Assembly (NCBI RefSeq): GCF_051660745.1
Contig: NZ_JBOFQF010000031.1
Span: 53,100 to 117,099, forward strand
Direction of reading: 5' to 3'
DNA length: 64,000 nucleotides
Source: Segniliparus sp051660745
GTDB lineage: Bacteria > Actinomycetota > Actinomycetes > Mycobacteriales > Mycobacteriaceae
Shown here: positions 49,306 to 58,630 of the stretch, piece after piece
Layout: the number at the start of each line of letters is the position of its first letter
How positions within the stretch are numbered: the first letter of the stretch is position 1
Notes under the pieces: generated by a model
What the model was told of the DNA's origin: nothing
Databases searched by the model: none
The model's input: the letters and a program-made list of their open reading frames with translations, nothing else
Translations under genes and position numbers: made by a program

Positions 49306-50943
49306 TTGAGCAGGTTCACCAACGAATTGTTCGCGAACGCCGCAGCCTCGCCGCGAGGCCTGGCGACCGGCGATCCGCACGCCCCGCTCTTCCAGACCTG
49401 GGGCGAGGTCCACGCCATCGCCCGGCAGATCGCGGGCGGCCTCGCCGAAGTCGGCGTCGAGCCCGGACATTCGGTCGGCGTCCTCGCAGGCATGCCCGTG
49501 GACATCGCCCCGCTGGTGCAGGGCGTGTGGATCCGAGGCGGCTCCATCACCATGCTCCACCAGCCCACCCCCCGGACCGACCTCGTGCAGTGGGCCGAGG
49601 ACACCCTTCGGGTGGTCCGGATGATCAACGCCGACGTGGTCGTGGTCGGCGACCCCTTCGAGCCCGCCGTCGACGTGCTGCGCCAGCACGGCATCCGCGT
49701 CGCGCTCATCAGCGAGCTGCGCAAAGGCCCGAGCATCAGCCCCGTCCCGATGGGCGAGCAAGACGTCGCGCTCCAGCAGCTGACCTCCGGGTCCACCGGC
49801 ATCCCCAAAGCTGTCGTGATCACCCACGAGAACCTGTACTACTGCGCGCACGCCCAGCACGACGGCCTGAGCTTCAATGTGGAGACCGACGTGACCGTCT
49901 CCTGGCTGCCGCTCTTCCACGACATGGGCATGATCGGCTACCTCGCCACCCCGATGATCCTCGGCGGCCAGTCCGTGCACGTCACACCGATGGACTTCCT
50001 GCGCGCGCCGCTCCTGTGGGCCGAGCTCATCAGCAAATACAAGGGCACGGTCACCGCGGCCCCGAACTTCGCCTACTCCCTGCTCGCCCGCCGCTTGAAC
50101 CAGGCTCCGGACGGCGTCGTCGACCTCTCCTCCATGAAGTACATGATGAACGGCGCCGAGCCGGTCTCGCCGGACACCATGGAGGCGATCGTCGAGGCAG
50201 GCGCCCGGTTCGGCCTGAGCCCCGAGGCCATCGCGCCGTGCTACGGCATGGCCGAGACCACGCTCGCCGTCTCCCTCCCCGTGCGCGGCACCGGCCTGCG
50301 CGAGGAAGTGGTCGACGCCGACCTCCTCGAACTCATGGGCCGCGCGGTGCCCACCGCCAAGGGCCACGTGCGCAGGCTCGCCACGCTCGGCAAAATCGTC
50401 GACCCGCTCGAGGCCAAGGTGGTCGACAACGAGGGAAGGGCCATCGAGTCCCGCCAGGTCGGCGTGATCCATCTGCGCGGAAAAGTGGTCTCGCCCGGCT
50501 ACATCACCGTTGACGGCCCTGTGCCGATGACCGACGCCGAGGGCTGGCTCGACACCGGCGACATCGGCTACCTGACCGAGGACGGCCAAGTCGTCGTGTG
50601 CGGCCGGGTCAAAGACGTGATCATCATGGGCGGGCGGAACATCTACCCGACCGACATCGAGCGGGCCGCCTGCGGCGTGGACGGAGTCCGCGCGGGCAAC
50701 GCCGCCGCCGTGCGGCTCGACGCGGGCGAGCTGCGCGAGTCCTTCGCCGTCGTGGTGGAGAGCAAACTCCACGAGGACGAGGACGAGGCGGAGCGCATCA
50801 GGCACGACATCGTGCACGCCGTGTTCTCCGAAGTCGGCGTCCGCCCCCGCAAGGTGGTCGTGCTCGGCCCCGGCAGCTTGCCGAAGACCTCTTCCGGCAA
50901 GCTCAAGCGCGCAGGCTCGGCCGCCCTGCTCGCGTCCGTCTGA
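49306..50943 (+). CDS. Long-chain fatty-acyl-AMP ligase / FadD-type adenylating enzyme
   Basis: 545 aa. ANL-superfamily motifs: QQLTSGSTGIPKAVVITHEN (ATP loop), YGMAETTLAVSLP, GWLDTGDIGYL, GRVKDVIIMGGRNIYPTDIE and PKTSSGKLKR (A10 lysine). The lipid-metabolism FAAL group, which makes acyl-adenylates for polyketide or lipopeptide loading, fits best; an acyl-CoA ligase is possible. The TTG start at 49306 is preceded by GGAGGAGC. It sits 366 bp before mmpS-mmpL, implying production of a lipid that the MmpL exports. Confidence 0.88.
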   Translation: MSRFTNELFANAAASPRGLATGDPHAPLFQTWGEVHAIARQIAGGLAEVGVEPGHSVGVLAGMPVDIAPLVQGVWIRGGSITMLHQPTPRTDLVQWAEDTLRVVRMINADVVVVGDPFEPAVDVLRQHGIRVALISELRKGPSISPVPMGEQDVALQQLTSGSTGIPKAVVITHENLYYCAHAQHDGLSFNVETDVTVSWLPLFHDMGMIGYLATPMILGGQSVHVTPMDFLRAPLLWAELISKYKGTVTAAPNFAYSLLARRLNQAPDGVVDLSSMKYMMNGAEPVSPDTMEAIVEAGARFGLSPEAIAPCYGMAETTLAVSLPVRGTGLREEVVDADLLELMGRAVPTAKGHVRRLATLGKIVDPLEAKVVDNEGRAIESRQVGVIHLRGKVVSPGYITVDGPVPMTDAEGWLDTGDIGYLTEDGQVVVCGRVKDVIIMGGRNIYPTDIERAACGVDGVRAGNAAAVRLDAGELRESFAVVVESKLHEDEDEAERIRHDIVHAVFSEVGVRPRKVVVLGPGSLPKTSSGKLKRAGSAALLASV

Positions 50944-51309
50944 CGCGCCCGGCCCGTCCCGCCGCGCCGGACTCCGGCCACGCAGGGAAATAAATGCAAG
51001 GCCACTCGTCCCGAAGGGCATGATCCGCGTCACCGGCATATTTGCCCGCGCGCTCGACAAACACGGCTGACAGGCGCGTATGGCGCCATGAGCACGGCCG
51101 ACGCCTGTGCTGTGGAATTGACATAAAGAGCAAATACGACGCGCCCAATGAAAGTTGCTTGGTATCATGCAACAGCTGGCCTGAGAAACACATACACTTT
51201 TCCTGTCAGCGACCTGAGAGCGAGTCAGAACGGAGTGCCCGGATGTGCCCCAAAGAGACAGCTCCCCGGCGGGCCGAACGCATGAGCAAGCAAAAGGGGG
51301 CATGAGGCC
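50944..51309. promoter_or_regulatory. 366-bp gene-free region before mmpS with promoter-like elements
   Basis: No credible gene. TTGACA lies at 51118-51123. GTTGC (51154-51158) and GCAAC (51169-51173) form an inverted repeat flanking an extended -10 (TGG then TATCAT, 51163-51168). This arrangement suits a regulated promoter for mmpS-mmpL, with a leader of about 135 nt. The first 100 bp after the ligase gene show nothing notable. Confidence 0.4.
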
Positions 51310-51732
51310 TTGAAAATCCTCAGAACGATCTGGTTGCCGCTCATCGTCGTGGTCGTGGTCGCAGGCGCGTCGTTCGCGGTCTACCGGCTCCACGGAGTCT
51401 TCGGCGCCGAGAGCGTCGCGGTCGCCGAGATCAAAGACAACACCGATCCCGTCATCCCCAAGGACGTGATCTACGAGATCTCCGGCCCGGCCGGGACCCA
51501 AGGAGAGGTCAACTACCTCGACGAGCGGGCGCAGCCCCACCGTCAGCAGTTCACGACCCTGCCTTGGTCCTTCACTATCTCCACCAAGCTCAACTCCATC
51601 TTCGCGCAAGTCGTGGCGCAGGGGGACAGCGACAACCTCAGCTGCCAGATCACCGTCAACGGCATAGTGCGGGATCGGCAGACCTCGTACGACCACAACG
51701 CCCAAATCTCCTGCTTGGTGAAATCTGCATGA
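51310..51732 (+). CDS. MmpS-family membrane protein
   Basis: 140 aa from TTG 51310. One N-terminal membrane span (ILRTIWLPLIVVVVVAGASF) followed by a periplasmic beta-rich domain with VIYEISGPAGTQGEVNYLDE, the ITVNGIVRDRQTS strand pair and two cysteines (SCQITV, QISCLV), as in MmpS4/MmpS5. MmpS proteins act as adaptors for MmpL exporters of siderophores or lipids. The stop overlaps the mmpL start by 4 bp. Confidence 0.9.
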   Translation: MKILRTIWLPLIVVVVVAGASFAVYRLHGVFGAESVAVAEIKDNTDPVIPKDVIYEISGPAGTQGEVNYLDERAQPHRQQFTTLPWSFTISTKLNSIFAQVVAQGDSDNLSCQITVNGIVRDRQTSYDHNAQISCLVKSA

Positions 51733-54629
51733 CCGCACCCCACGCCCCCGTCAAACATTCGCGCATCGCGCGGCTCATCCTGCACTCGTCGCTGCTGGTG
51801 GTCCTGCTGTGGCTCGCGGGCATCGTCCTCTTGAACATCTTCGTGCCCCAGCTCGAAGCGGTCGGCAAGGAGAACTCCGTCTCGCTGGCCTCCAAAGAGG
51901 CTCCGTCGTACAAGTCGATCCTGAGACAGGGCAAGCTGTTCCAGCAGTTCGACTCGGACAGCATGGTCATGATCCTCCTGGAGAGCGACCAGCCGCTCGG
52001 CGACCCGGCGCGCGAGTACTACACCAAGCTCGTCCAGCGCCTGCAGAAGGACACCAAGCACGTTTCGCACGTCCAAGACTTCTGGGGCGCCCGCAACACG
52101 GCGGGCGGCGTGCAGAGCGTCGACGGCAAGGCCGCCTACGTGCAGCTGAACCTCATCGGCGACCAAGGCACCAACGAGGGCAAAGAGTCCGTCCAGTCGG
52201 TGAGCGACATCGCCAACAACCAGGTCGACTGCAAGCCCGGCGGCGTCGACTGCAAGCCCGGCCCCAAAGAGAACGACCCCCCCAAGGGGCTGAAGGTCTA
52301 CGTCACCGGCCAGGCCGCGCTCACGATGGACATGAACGACGCGGGCGACAAGAGCATGATCAAGATGACGCTGATCACGCTCGGGGTCATCGTCGTCATG
52401 CTGCTCGTCATCTACCGCTCCATCTTCACGACGCTGCTCGTCTTCTTGACCGTCATCCTCGAGCTCAGCGCCGCCAGGGGCGTGGTCGCCTTCCTCGGCC
52501 ACACCCACATCATCGGTCTGTCCACGTTCGCGACGAACTTGCTCGTCGCCTTGGCCATCGCGGCGGGCACGGACTACGCGATCTTCCTCATCGGCCGCTA
52601 CCACGAGGCGAGGGCGGCGGGCGAGGACCGGATCACGGCGTACTACACGACCTACCACAGCGTCTCGCACGTCATCTTGGGCTCCGGCCTCACCATCGCG
52701 GGCGCGACGTACTGCTTGACCTTCACGAACCTCCCCTACTTCAAATCGCTCGCCGTCCCGTGCGCCATCGGCATGCTCGTCGTGGTCGCGGCGGCGATGA
52801 CACTGAGCCCCGCCGTGCTCCTCTTGGCCACCAAGGTCGGGATGATGGAGTCCAAGCGCAAGTCCAGCGGCCGGGGCTGGCGCAAGACCGGCACCGCCAT
52901 CGTCCGCTGGCCCGCCCCGATCCTCGTGATGGTCTCGCTCATCGCCCTCGTCGGCCTCGGCGTCCTGCCGACCTACGCGGTGAACTACAACGACCGGGAC
53001 TACATCCCCGCGAGCCTCCCCTCGAAGATCGGCTTCCTCGCGTCGGACAAGCACTTCTCGAAAGCGCGGATGAACCCCGACATCTTGCTGATCGACTCGC
53101 CGGTGGACCTGCGCAACCCGGCGAACATGCTCGTGCTCGACCGGATCGCGAAGAACGTGATCCGCATCGACAGCATCGGCAAGGTGCAGAGCATCACCAG
53201 GCCGCTCGGCGCGCCCATCGACCACAGCTCCATCCCCTTCCAGGTCAGCATGAGCTCGACGCCGATGCTTGAGAACATGAACTACCTCAAGGCGCGGATG
53301 AAGGACATGAAGAAGATGTCCGACGACCTCGGCGTCATGATCTCGACCATGCAGCGGATGTACGACATCATGAGCCAACTGGTCGGCGTCACGCACAGCC
53401 TGACAGGCACCACTGCGGAGATGAAGGGCATCACCGAGCAGATGCGCGACCAGATGAGCTACTTCGACGACTACATGCGACCGTTCCGCAACTACTTCTA
53501 CTGGGAGACGTACTGCTACGAGCTCCCGTGGTGCTGGGCGGGACGCTCGATCTTCGACGCGCTCGACAACATCGACAAGCTCACCGACAGCATCGGCTTC
53601 ATGTACGGCGACATCCAGAAGATGGACCAGCTCATGCCGCAGATGCTCGCCCAGATCCCGCCGATGATCTCGATCTCCAAGGACATGCGGAACATCACGC
53701 TGACCATGTACAGCACCTTCAACGGGATGATCGACCAGATGGAGCGCATGACGGACACGAGCTACGTCATGGGGCAAGCCTTCGACCTCGCGAAGAACGA
53801 CGACTTCTTCTACCTGCCGCCGGAGGCGTTCGACAACGACGACTTCAAGGTGGGCCTGCGGCTCATGCTGTCCCCGGACGGCAAGGCCGCGCAGATGATC
53901 GTCACCCACCAGGGCGACCCGGCGGGAGCCGAGGCGCTCGCCAGCACCGAGACCGTGCTCAAGCAGGCGAAGCAAGCCATCAAGGGCACGCCCCTCGAAG
54001 ACGCCAAGCTCACGCTCGGCGGCACGGCCGCGACATACCACGACATCGGCGAACAGGTGAAATACGACCTGATGATCGCCGTGATCTCGGCGATGAGCCT
54101 GATCTTCCTCATCATGCTCATCATCACCCGGAGCGTCGTGGCCGCCTTCACCATCGTCGGCACCATCGCGATCTCGCTGGGCTCTTCGTTCGGCCTCTCC
54201 GTGCTCATCTGGCAGCACTTGCTGCACCTGCAGCTGCACTGGTTCGTGATGCCCTTCACCGTCATCATCCTGCTGGCGGTGGGGTCGGACTACAACCTGC
54301 TCTTGGTGTCCCGAATGAAGGAAGAGCTCCACGGCGGGCTCAAGACCGGCATGATCCGGGCGATCGGCGGCTCCGGCGGCGTGCTCACCTCGGCGGGCCT
54401 CGTGTTCGCGTTCACCATGGGCTCGATGATCACAAGCGACCTCGTCGCCATCGGCCAATGCGGCACATCGATCTGCCTCGGCCTCCTGTTCGACACACTG
54501 ATCGTGCGAGGCTTCATGACCCCGTCGATCGCGGCCCTCCTCGGACGTTGGTTCTGGTGGCCGCTGCGAGTGCGGGCCCGTGGCGAGGACAACGTGCTGC
54601 CCAAGCAGCAGGCCGCAGTAGCGGGCTAA
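51729..54629 (+). CDS. MmpL-family RND lipid/siderophore transporter
   Basis: 966 aa, the size of MmpL4/5-type exporters. One N-terminal span, a periplasmic domain, five spans containing GTDYAIFLIGRYHE, a second long periplasmic domain (about 430-720) rich in Met, with predicted coiled-coil helices and the YCYELPWCW loop, then five spans containing GSDYNLLLVSRMKEE. The paired DY residues are the proton-relay Asp-Tyr couples. The long helical hairpin domain is a mark of the MmpL4/5 subgroup. It works with MmpS at the inner membrane. Cargo may be the product activated by the upstream ligase; a siderophore or drug-efflux role is the alternative. Confidence 0.93.
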   Translation: MTAPHAPVKHSRIARLILHSSLLVVLLWLAGIVLLNIFVPQLEAVGKENSVSLASKEAPSYKSILRQGKLFQQFDSDSMVMILLESDQPLGDPAREYYTKLVQRLQKDTKHVSHVQDFWGARNTAGGVQSVDGKAAYVQLNLIGDQGTNEGKESVQSVSDIANNQVDCKPGGVDCKPGPKENDPPKGLKVYVTGQAALTMDMNDAGDKSMIKMTLITLGVIVVMLLVIYRSIFTTLLVFLTVILELSAARGVVAFLGHTHIIGLSTFATNLLVALAIAAGTDYAIFLIGRYHEARAAGEDRITAYYTTYHSVSHVILGSGLTIAGATYCLTFTNLPYFKSLAVPCAIGMLVVVAAAMTLSPAVLLLATKVGMMESKRKSSGRGWRKTGTAIVRWPAPILVMVSLIALVGLGVLPTYAVNYNDRDYIPASLPSKIGFLASDKHFSKARMNPDILLIDSPVDLRNPANMLVLDRIAKNVIRIDSIGKVQSITRPLGAPIDHSSIPFQVSMSSTPMLENMNYLKARMKDMKKMSDDLGVMISTMQRMYDIMSQLVGVTHSLTGTTAEMKGITEQMRDQMSYFDDYMRPFRNYFYWETYCYELPWCWAGRSIFDALDNIDKLTDSIGFMYGDIQKMDQLMPQMLAQIPPMISISKDMRNITLTMYSTFNGMIDQMERMTDTSYVMGQAFDLAKNDDFFYLPPEAFDNDDFKVGLRLMLSPDGKAAQMIVTHQGDPAGAEALASTETVLKQAKQAIKGTPLEDAKLTLGGTAATYHDIGEQVKYDLMIAVISAMSLIFLIMLIITRSVVAAFTIVGTIAISLGSSFGLSVLIWQHLLHLQLHWFVMPFTVIILLAVGSDYNLLLVSRMKEELHGGLKTGMIRAIGGSGGVLTSAGLVFAFTMGSMITSDLVAIGQCGTSICLGLLFDTLIVRGFMTPSIAALLGRWFWWPLRVRARGEDNVLPKQQAAVAG

Positions 54630-55807
54630 GCCGCCTTCGCGATATCTGCCACCAACTCCAGCACCGCGTCGATCTCTGACGCGATGTTGAAATAGTGCGG
54701 CGAGAGGCGGACCACGTCCATGAGGCCCTTCGCGGCCATGTCGTGCTGGGCGGAGGTGCGGCGGGAGTAGTGGCAGGACACTGTGTGCTTGGCGAGCTCC
54801 CCCGCGACCGAGACCGAGTCCGCGCCGTCGAGGGAGAACGTCACAATGCCGCACAAGTCGTCCCCGAGGTCCCACACGCGCGCGCCGGGCACCTGCGCCA
54901 GCCCTTCGCGCAGCAGCCGCGCGCTCGCCCGCACTGCGGCGCTCGCCTCGTCGACCCCGATGTCCAAGAGGTAGTCCACGGCGGCTCCGAGCCCGAGGAA
55001 TCCGGCGATGTTGCCTTCCCACTGCTCGAACCGGGTCGCGTCCTTCGCGACTTCGTACTCGTCGGGGCCGGTCCACGCCGTGGTGAACGTGCCGAGCACG
55101 CGTGGCTCAAGGCCCGCCGTCGTCTTCGGATTGACATAGAGGAAGCCGGTGCCGCGCGGGCCGCGAAGCCATTTGCGCCCGGTGAAAGAAGCCGCGTCGA
55201 CACCCGATTCGGCCACGTCCACCGGCAATTGCCCGGCCGATTGGCATGCGTCGTGCAACACCAGCGCCCCATGGGCGTGGGCGAGCTCCACCACCTCGCG
55301 CACCGGGTTGACAAGCCCGCTGTTCGTCGGGACCTCCACGAGCGAGACGAGGCGCACCCGTTCGTCCAGCATCGCCGCAAGCGCTCCGAGGTCGATCCTG
55401 CCGTGCTGGTCGGACGGGACGACCTCGACGCTCACGCCGAGCGTCTTGTGCGCTTTGAGCGCGTTGATCGCGTTGCTCGGGTAGTCCGCGCGACAAGTGA
55501 GGATGCGGTCCCCCCGCTCGAACGGCACTGCGGAGAAGAACTCGTTCCACGCCCTGCCCGCCGAGTCGAGCAGCGCGACGTCCTCGGGCGCGGCCCCGAT
55601 CAATCTCGCGATCGACTGTTTCACGCCCGCGAGGCGCTCCCCCGCAACCTCGGCTGCGCGATACCCGCCGACCTGCGCCTCGAGCCGCAGATGCCCGATC
55701 ACCGCGTCGAGCACGGGCAGCGGCGGCAGGGACGAGCCCGCGCTGTCGAAAAACAGCGTGCCCATCACGCCCGGCGTGTCCGAAAGGATCCGATCGATGT
55801 CGAGCAT
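54626..55807 (-). CDS. Class V aminotransferase-fold PLP enzyme
   Basis: 393 aa. Cysteine-desulfurase/isopenicillin-epimerase superfamily: N-terminal FFDSAGSSLPP, LHDACQSAGQLPVDV with the PLP-ring Asp and Gln, and the lysine in SFTGRKWLRGPRGTGFLYVN. The C-terminal SPHYFNIASEIDAVLELV is the usual Arg/His-containing end. It could be an EgtE-like C-S lyase of ergothioneine synthesis, but no other egt gene is near. TAGACT ends 6 nt before the ATG. The stop overlaps that of mmpL on the opposite strand. Confidence 0.88.
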   Translation of the reverse strand: MLDIDRILSDTPGVMGTLFFDSAGSSLPPLPVLDAVIGHLRLEAQVGGYRAAEVAGERLAGVKQSIARLIGAAPEDVALLDSAGRAWNEFFSAVPFERGDRILTCRADYPSNAINALKAHKTLGVSVEVVPSDQHGRIDLGALAAMLDERVRLVSLVEVPTNSGLVNPVREVVELAHAHGALVLHDACQSAGQLPVDVAESGVDAASFTGRKWLRGPRGTGFLYVNPKTTAGLEPRVLGTFTTAWTGPDEYEVAKDATRFEQWEGNIAGFLGLGAAVDYLLDIGVDEASAAVRASARLLREGLAQVPGARVWDLGDDLCGIVTFSLDGADSVSVAGELAKHTVSCHYSRRTSAQHDMAAKGLMDVVRLSPHYFNIASEIDAVLELVADIAKAA

Positions 55808-55894
55808 TCCGGCAGTCTAGCCGCGCCCGGGCCCGCAATACTGTCAGACCCTTGTCGCACCATGGACGCCAGGCAACACGATCAGGAGGCAACG

Positions 55895-56380
55895 ATGAAG
55901 TACTGGCTCGGAGTCGTCTCGCACGAGCACGTGCGTCGAGGCGTGGAACTCGGGATAGCGCAGGCGAACCACGGCAAGCGGCACCTGCTGGCCAGGATGC
56001 GCCCCGGGGACTGGCTCGTCTACTACTCGGCGCGGGAGCGCATCCGCGACGGCGCGCAGGTCCATGCGTTCACCGCGATAGGGCGGATCTGCGACGACGA
56101 GCTCTGGGAGGCCGCGGAGCCGATCAACAACGGGGGCTGTTTCCGCCCCTGGCGCCGCCGCGCGGAATACATCCGTATGGCTTCGACGGCTCCGCTCGCC
56201 GGGCTGCGCGACCGGCTCGACCTCACCGCCGACCAGCATTGGGGGATGCGCCTGCGGCGCGGCCTGATCGAGCTCGGCGAGCACGATTTCCAACTGATCC
56301 ACGACGCGATGGTCGCATGTCCGGCCGGGCAGGGATCGACCGGGCAGGGCTCGACCGGGCGGCTCAGCAAAGCCGGGTGA
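55895..56380 (+). CDS. EVE-domain protein
   Basis: 161 aa from ATG 55895, AGGAGG upstream. YWLGVVSHEHVRRGVELGIAQ, ARMRPGDWLVYYSARE, AFTAIGRICDDELWEA and FRPWRRRAEYI form the PUA-like EVE fold, which recognises modified bases in DNA or RNA. It ends in a short QGSTGQGSTG repeat caused by a 15-bp tandem duplication. The gene converges on the MFS gene, with adjacent stops. Role in this organism unknown. Confidence 0.9.
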   Translation: MKYWLGVVSHEHVRRGVELGIAQANHGKRHLLARMRPGDWLVYYSARERIRDGAQVHAFTAIGRICDDELWEAAEPINNGGCFRPWRRRAEYIRMASTAPLAGLRDRLDLTADQHWGMRLRRGLIELGEHDFQLIHDAMVACPAGQGSTGQGSTGRLSKAG

Positions 56381-57826
56381 TCAGTCCCGGGCCGCGAGCG
56401 CGTCCTCCGCGTCCGCGTCGTGCGCGACGGGCTCCCACCTGCCGACCAAAAGCGCGACGGCCCCGATGACAGGAGCCGCGGCGATGACCCAGAAGACCCT
56501 GGTCGACAACGCCGACGCGAGCACCGGGAACAGGAACAGCGTCACCGTCGTGGCGGCGCTGTCGACGCCCCGGCTGAATCCCACGCCGGTCCCCCGGATA
56601 CGGGTCGGATAGCTGAGCGCGGCGAACGTCATGAGATTGGCGCCGGGCCCGCTCGCCTGGGCGAACAGGTACAACCCGAGCATGCCCAACGCGAGCGCGA
56701 TCGCGACCGGCCCCTTGGGCACGCCGAGCGAGGCCAGCACGACGAATGCGACGAGCTGGAGGCCGAATCCGATCAGCGTCATCCGCCAGGCCCCGTGGCT
56801 GCGCGACCAGCCGATGCCCAGCATCCCGCCGGTGAACGCGAACACGAGGTTGAGCGCCAGCGCCGAAACGATCGTGGTGAGCTCGCCCTGGGCGAGGAAT
56901 GTCGCAATGATGACCGGCAGCCCGAAGGCGACCGAGTTGTAGCCGAAGTTCTGCGCGGTGTTGGCGACGAGGTTCTGCAGGGTCCGGCGCCGATACGGCG
57001 GACGGAACAGCTCCCGGTACCGCTGGCCCGCAGAGGCGCGCCGCGTCTCACGGCGCGCTTCGGGGGCCACGCGCGCGTCGACTCCGTAGCTGCGGCGCAG
57101 AATCGCCGCCGCGCCTTCGAGGTCGCCCTGGCCCGCCGCCCAGGCGGGGGACTCGTCGATGTAGCGCTTGCGCACCGCGATAATGGCGAGCGCGGGGACC
57201 GCGCCGAATCCGACCACGTACCGCCAAATGTGCTGGTGCTGCTCGGCGGGCAGCAGCGCGTAAATCCCCAAAATGACGACGTAGCATGCGGTGGTGGCCG
57301 CGTACCAGGCCGGGCACCACGCCGCGGTGCGGTCCGACTTGCTCCCCTTCCCTTGCAAGCGCGAGAACTCGGCGAGGAACGCCATCGCGACCGGCAGGTC
57401 CATGCCGACGCCCACCCCCATGAGGAAACGGAAGCCGATGAGCATCGCGGCGTTGACCGCGAGCGCGGCTCCGATCGCCGCCACGACGAAGAAGACCATG
57501 TCGGCCATGAAGACCCGGTATCTGCCGATCCGGTCGACCAGCGCCCCGCCGAGGAACGACCCGACGAGCGCGCCGAGCGAGATCGCGCTGACCACCAGGC
57601 CGAGCTGCGCGGGGCCGATGTGGAACTGCTCGCGCACAGCCTCCTCCCCGTATGCGAGCGAGGTCAGGTCGTACGCGTCGAGGAAGACTCCGCCCAACGC
57701 GAGCAGGACGATCACCTTCGCGTTCGCCGCCCGGCCCGCTCCCTGGTTCACGATGTCCGACACATCTGCGGCAGACCGAATCCAGACCGTGTCGGCCCGC
57801 TGGGCCTCTTGTACCGCCGTCGCCAC
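56381..57826 (-). CDS. MFS transporter (sugar/organic-acid type)
   Basis: 481 aa from GTG 57826, chosen because AAGGAG lies 4 nt upstream; a TTG at 57847 would add 7 residues. Twelve predicted helices; signatures GALVDRIGRYRVFMADM (loop 2-3), MGVGVGMDLPVAMAFLAEFS and a central cytoplasmic loop with RKRYIDESPAW. The family transports sugars, aromatic acids or phosphate with protons. No neighbouring catabolic genes point to a substrate. Confidence 0.9.
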   Translation of the reverse strand: MATAVQEAQRADTVWIRSAADVSDIVNQGAGRAANAKVIVLLALGGVFLDAYDLTSLAYGEEAVREQFHIGPAQLGLVVSAISLGALVGSFLGGALVDRIGRYRVFMADMVFFVVAAIGAALAVNAAMLIGFRFLMGVGVGMDLPVAMAFLAEFSRLQGKGSKSDRTAAWCPAWYAATTACYVVILGIYALLPAEQHQHIWRYVVGFGAVPALAIIAVRKRYIDESPAWAAGQGDLEGAAAILRRSYGVDARVAPEARRETRRASAGQRYRELFRPPYRRRTLQNLVANTAQNFGYNSVAFGLPVIIATFLAQGELTTIVSALALNLVFAFTGGMLGIGWSRSHGAWRMTLIGFGLQLVAFVVLASLGVPKGPVAIALALGMLGLYLFAQASGPGANLMTFAALSYPTRIRGTGVGFSRGVDSAATTVTLFLFPVLASALSTRVFWVIAAAPVIGAVALLVGRWEPVAHDADAEDALAARD

Positions 57827-58064
57827 AACACTCCTTCTTCGAAGCAAACGAGCCGCAAGCTTAACGGAAGCGCTGGTCGCGGTACAGATCCACGCTCAAT
57901 CTGCGTCGAATCCCGCCCGTTCCGCCAAGCCTCGGGGGGAGGCTGTGTGACTATTAATATAATATATATCATATGTATGAAATATTGATGGCCCGGGACA
58001 CACAGGCTCCCGCCTGGCCGCGGCTCCGGGCATCCGCCACGCGACTGGGGCCGAGGGGCCAGAC
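57827..58064. promoter_or_regulatory. AT-rich promoter region before the triple-HTH gene
   Basis: Positions about 57948-57990 are almost pure A/T (ATTAATATAATATATATCAT and onward), in strong contrast to the rest of the window. No gene is seen. It probably holds the promoter of the HTH gene and may be a xenogeneic-silencer (Lsr2-type) binding patch. Confidence 0.4.
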
Positions 58065-58529
58065 ATGAGCTGGAGCCAATACTCGGACGAGCTGCACGAA
58101 GCCGCGACACGGCGCGTGCTCGAAGAGGGCTTGACGCTCCGGGCGGCCGCGACCGCGGTCGGGGCTTCACGGAGCACGATCAGCAGATGGGTGCGGCTGT
58201 GGCGCGCGGAGCACGGATTCGCGACGGAGCAACGCCCTCCGCGCCATGGAGCCGACTGGCAGAAACACGAGGCCGTGCGGCTCGTCCTCGAAGAGGGCCT
58301 CACCTTCGCGGGGGCCGCGCGCAAGACCGGGGTCACGCCGCCGACCGTCCGCAAATGGACGCACGAAGCGCGGCCCGCGCCGAAGCGCGGGGACTCGTCG
58401 CAGCGCGCACAGGCGGAAGCGATGCGCCTCATGGCGGAAGAAGGGCTCGGGCCGAGACAAGTCGCCCGCCAGCTCGGCCTGAGCGTGTCCGTCGTGGCCG
58501 CGTGGATCCGCCACGGCAATGTCCGATAA
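58065..58529 (+). CDS. Protein of three tandem transposase-type HTH repeats
   Basis: 154 aa made of three similar 45-50-residue units: AATRRVLEEGLTLRAAATAV then GASRSTISRWVRLW; EAVRLVLEEGLTFAGAARKT then GVTPPTVRKWTHEA; and EAMRLMAEEGLGPRQVARQL then GLSVSVVAAWIRHG. Each looks like the DNA-binding helix-turn-helix of IS3/IS630-type transposases. There is no catalytic DDE domain, and the gene ends right after the third unit. It may be a domesticated transposase DNA-binding part acting as regulator. It lies behind an AT-rich promoter region and directly before element copy E. Confidence 0.7.
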   Translation: MSWSQYSDELHEAATRRVLEEGLTLRAAATAVGASRSTISRWVRLWRAEHGFATEQRPPRHGADWQKHEAVRLVLEEGLTFAGAARKTGVTPPTVRKWTHEARPAPKRGDSSQRAQAEAMRLMAEEGLGPRQVARQLGLSVSVVAAWIRHGNVR

Positions 58530-58547
58530 CCGCTAGTAAATCGGAAC

Positions 58548-58630
58548 CCGCGCCGGCAGAGTGGACGTATGGACAGGACCGCGAGGAACGAGCAGGGCCC
58601 GCGGGGCTTCGACAACGCAGCCGGCCGCGG
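58548..58630 (+). repeat. Dispersed palindromic element, copy E (short, inside the Ada-AlkA start)
   Basis: 83 bp. CCGCG-CCGGC (58548-58557) pairs with GCCGG-C-CGCGG (58620-58630). It lacks the 5' part of the core but keeps CGCGAGGAACGAGC and TTCGACAACGCAG. If translation starts at 58569 it supplies the first 20 residues of the downstream repair protein. Confidence 0.65.

Noticed and set aside
51042..51305. 87-codon frame before mmpS
   Set aside because: No ribosome-binding site, no signal peptide or family pattern, and it covers the probable promoter.
51543..55076. 1177-codon open frame on the minus strand
   Set aside because: It is antisense to mmpL and the class V gene, composed of low-complexity His/Arg/Asp/Val runs typical of GC-rich shadow frames.
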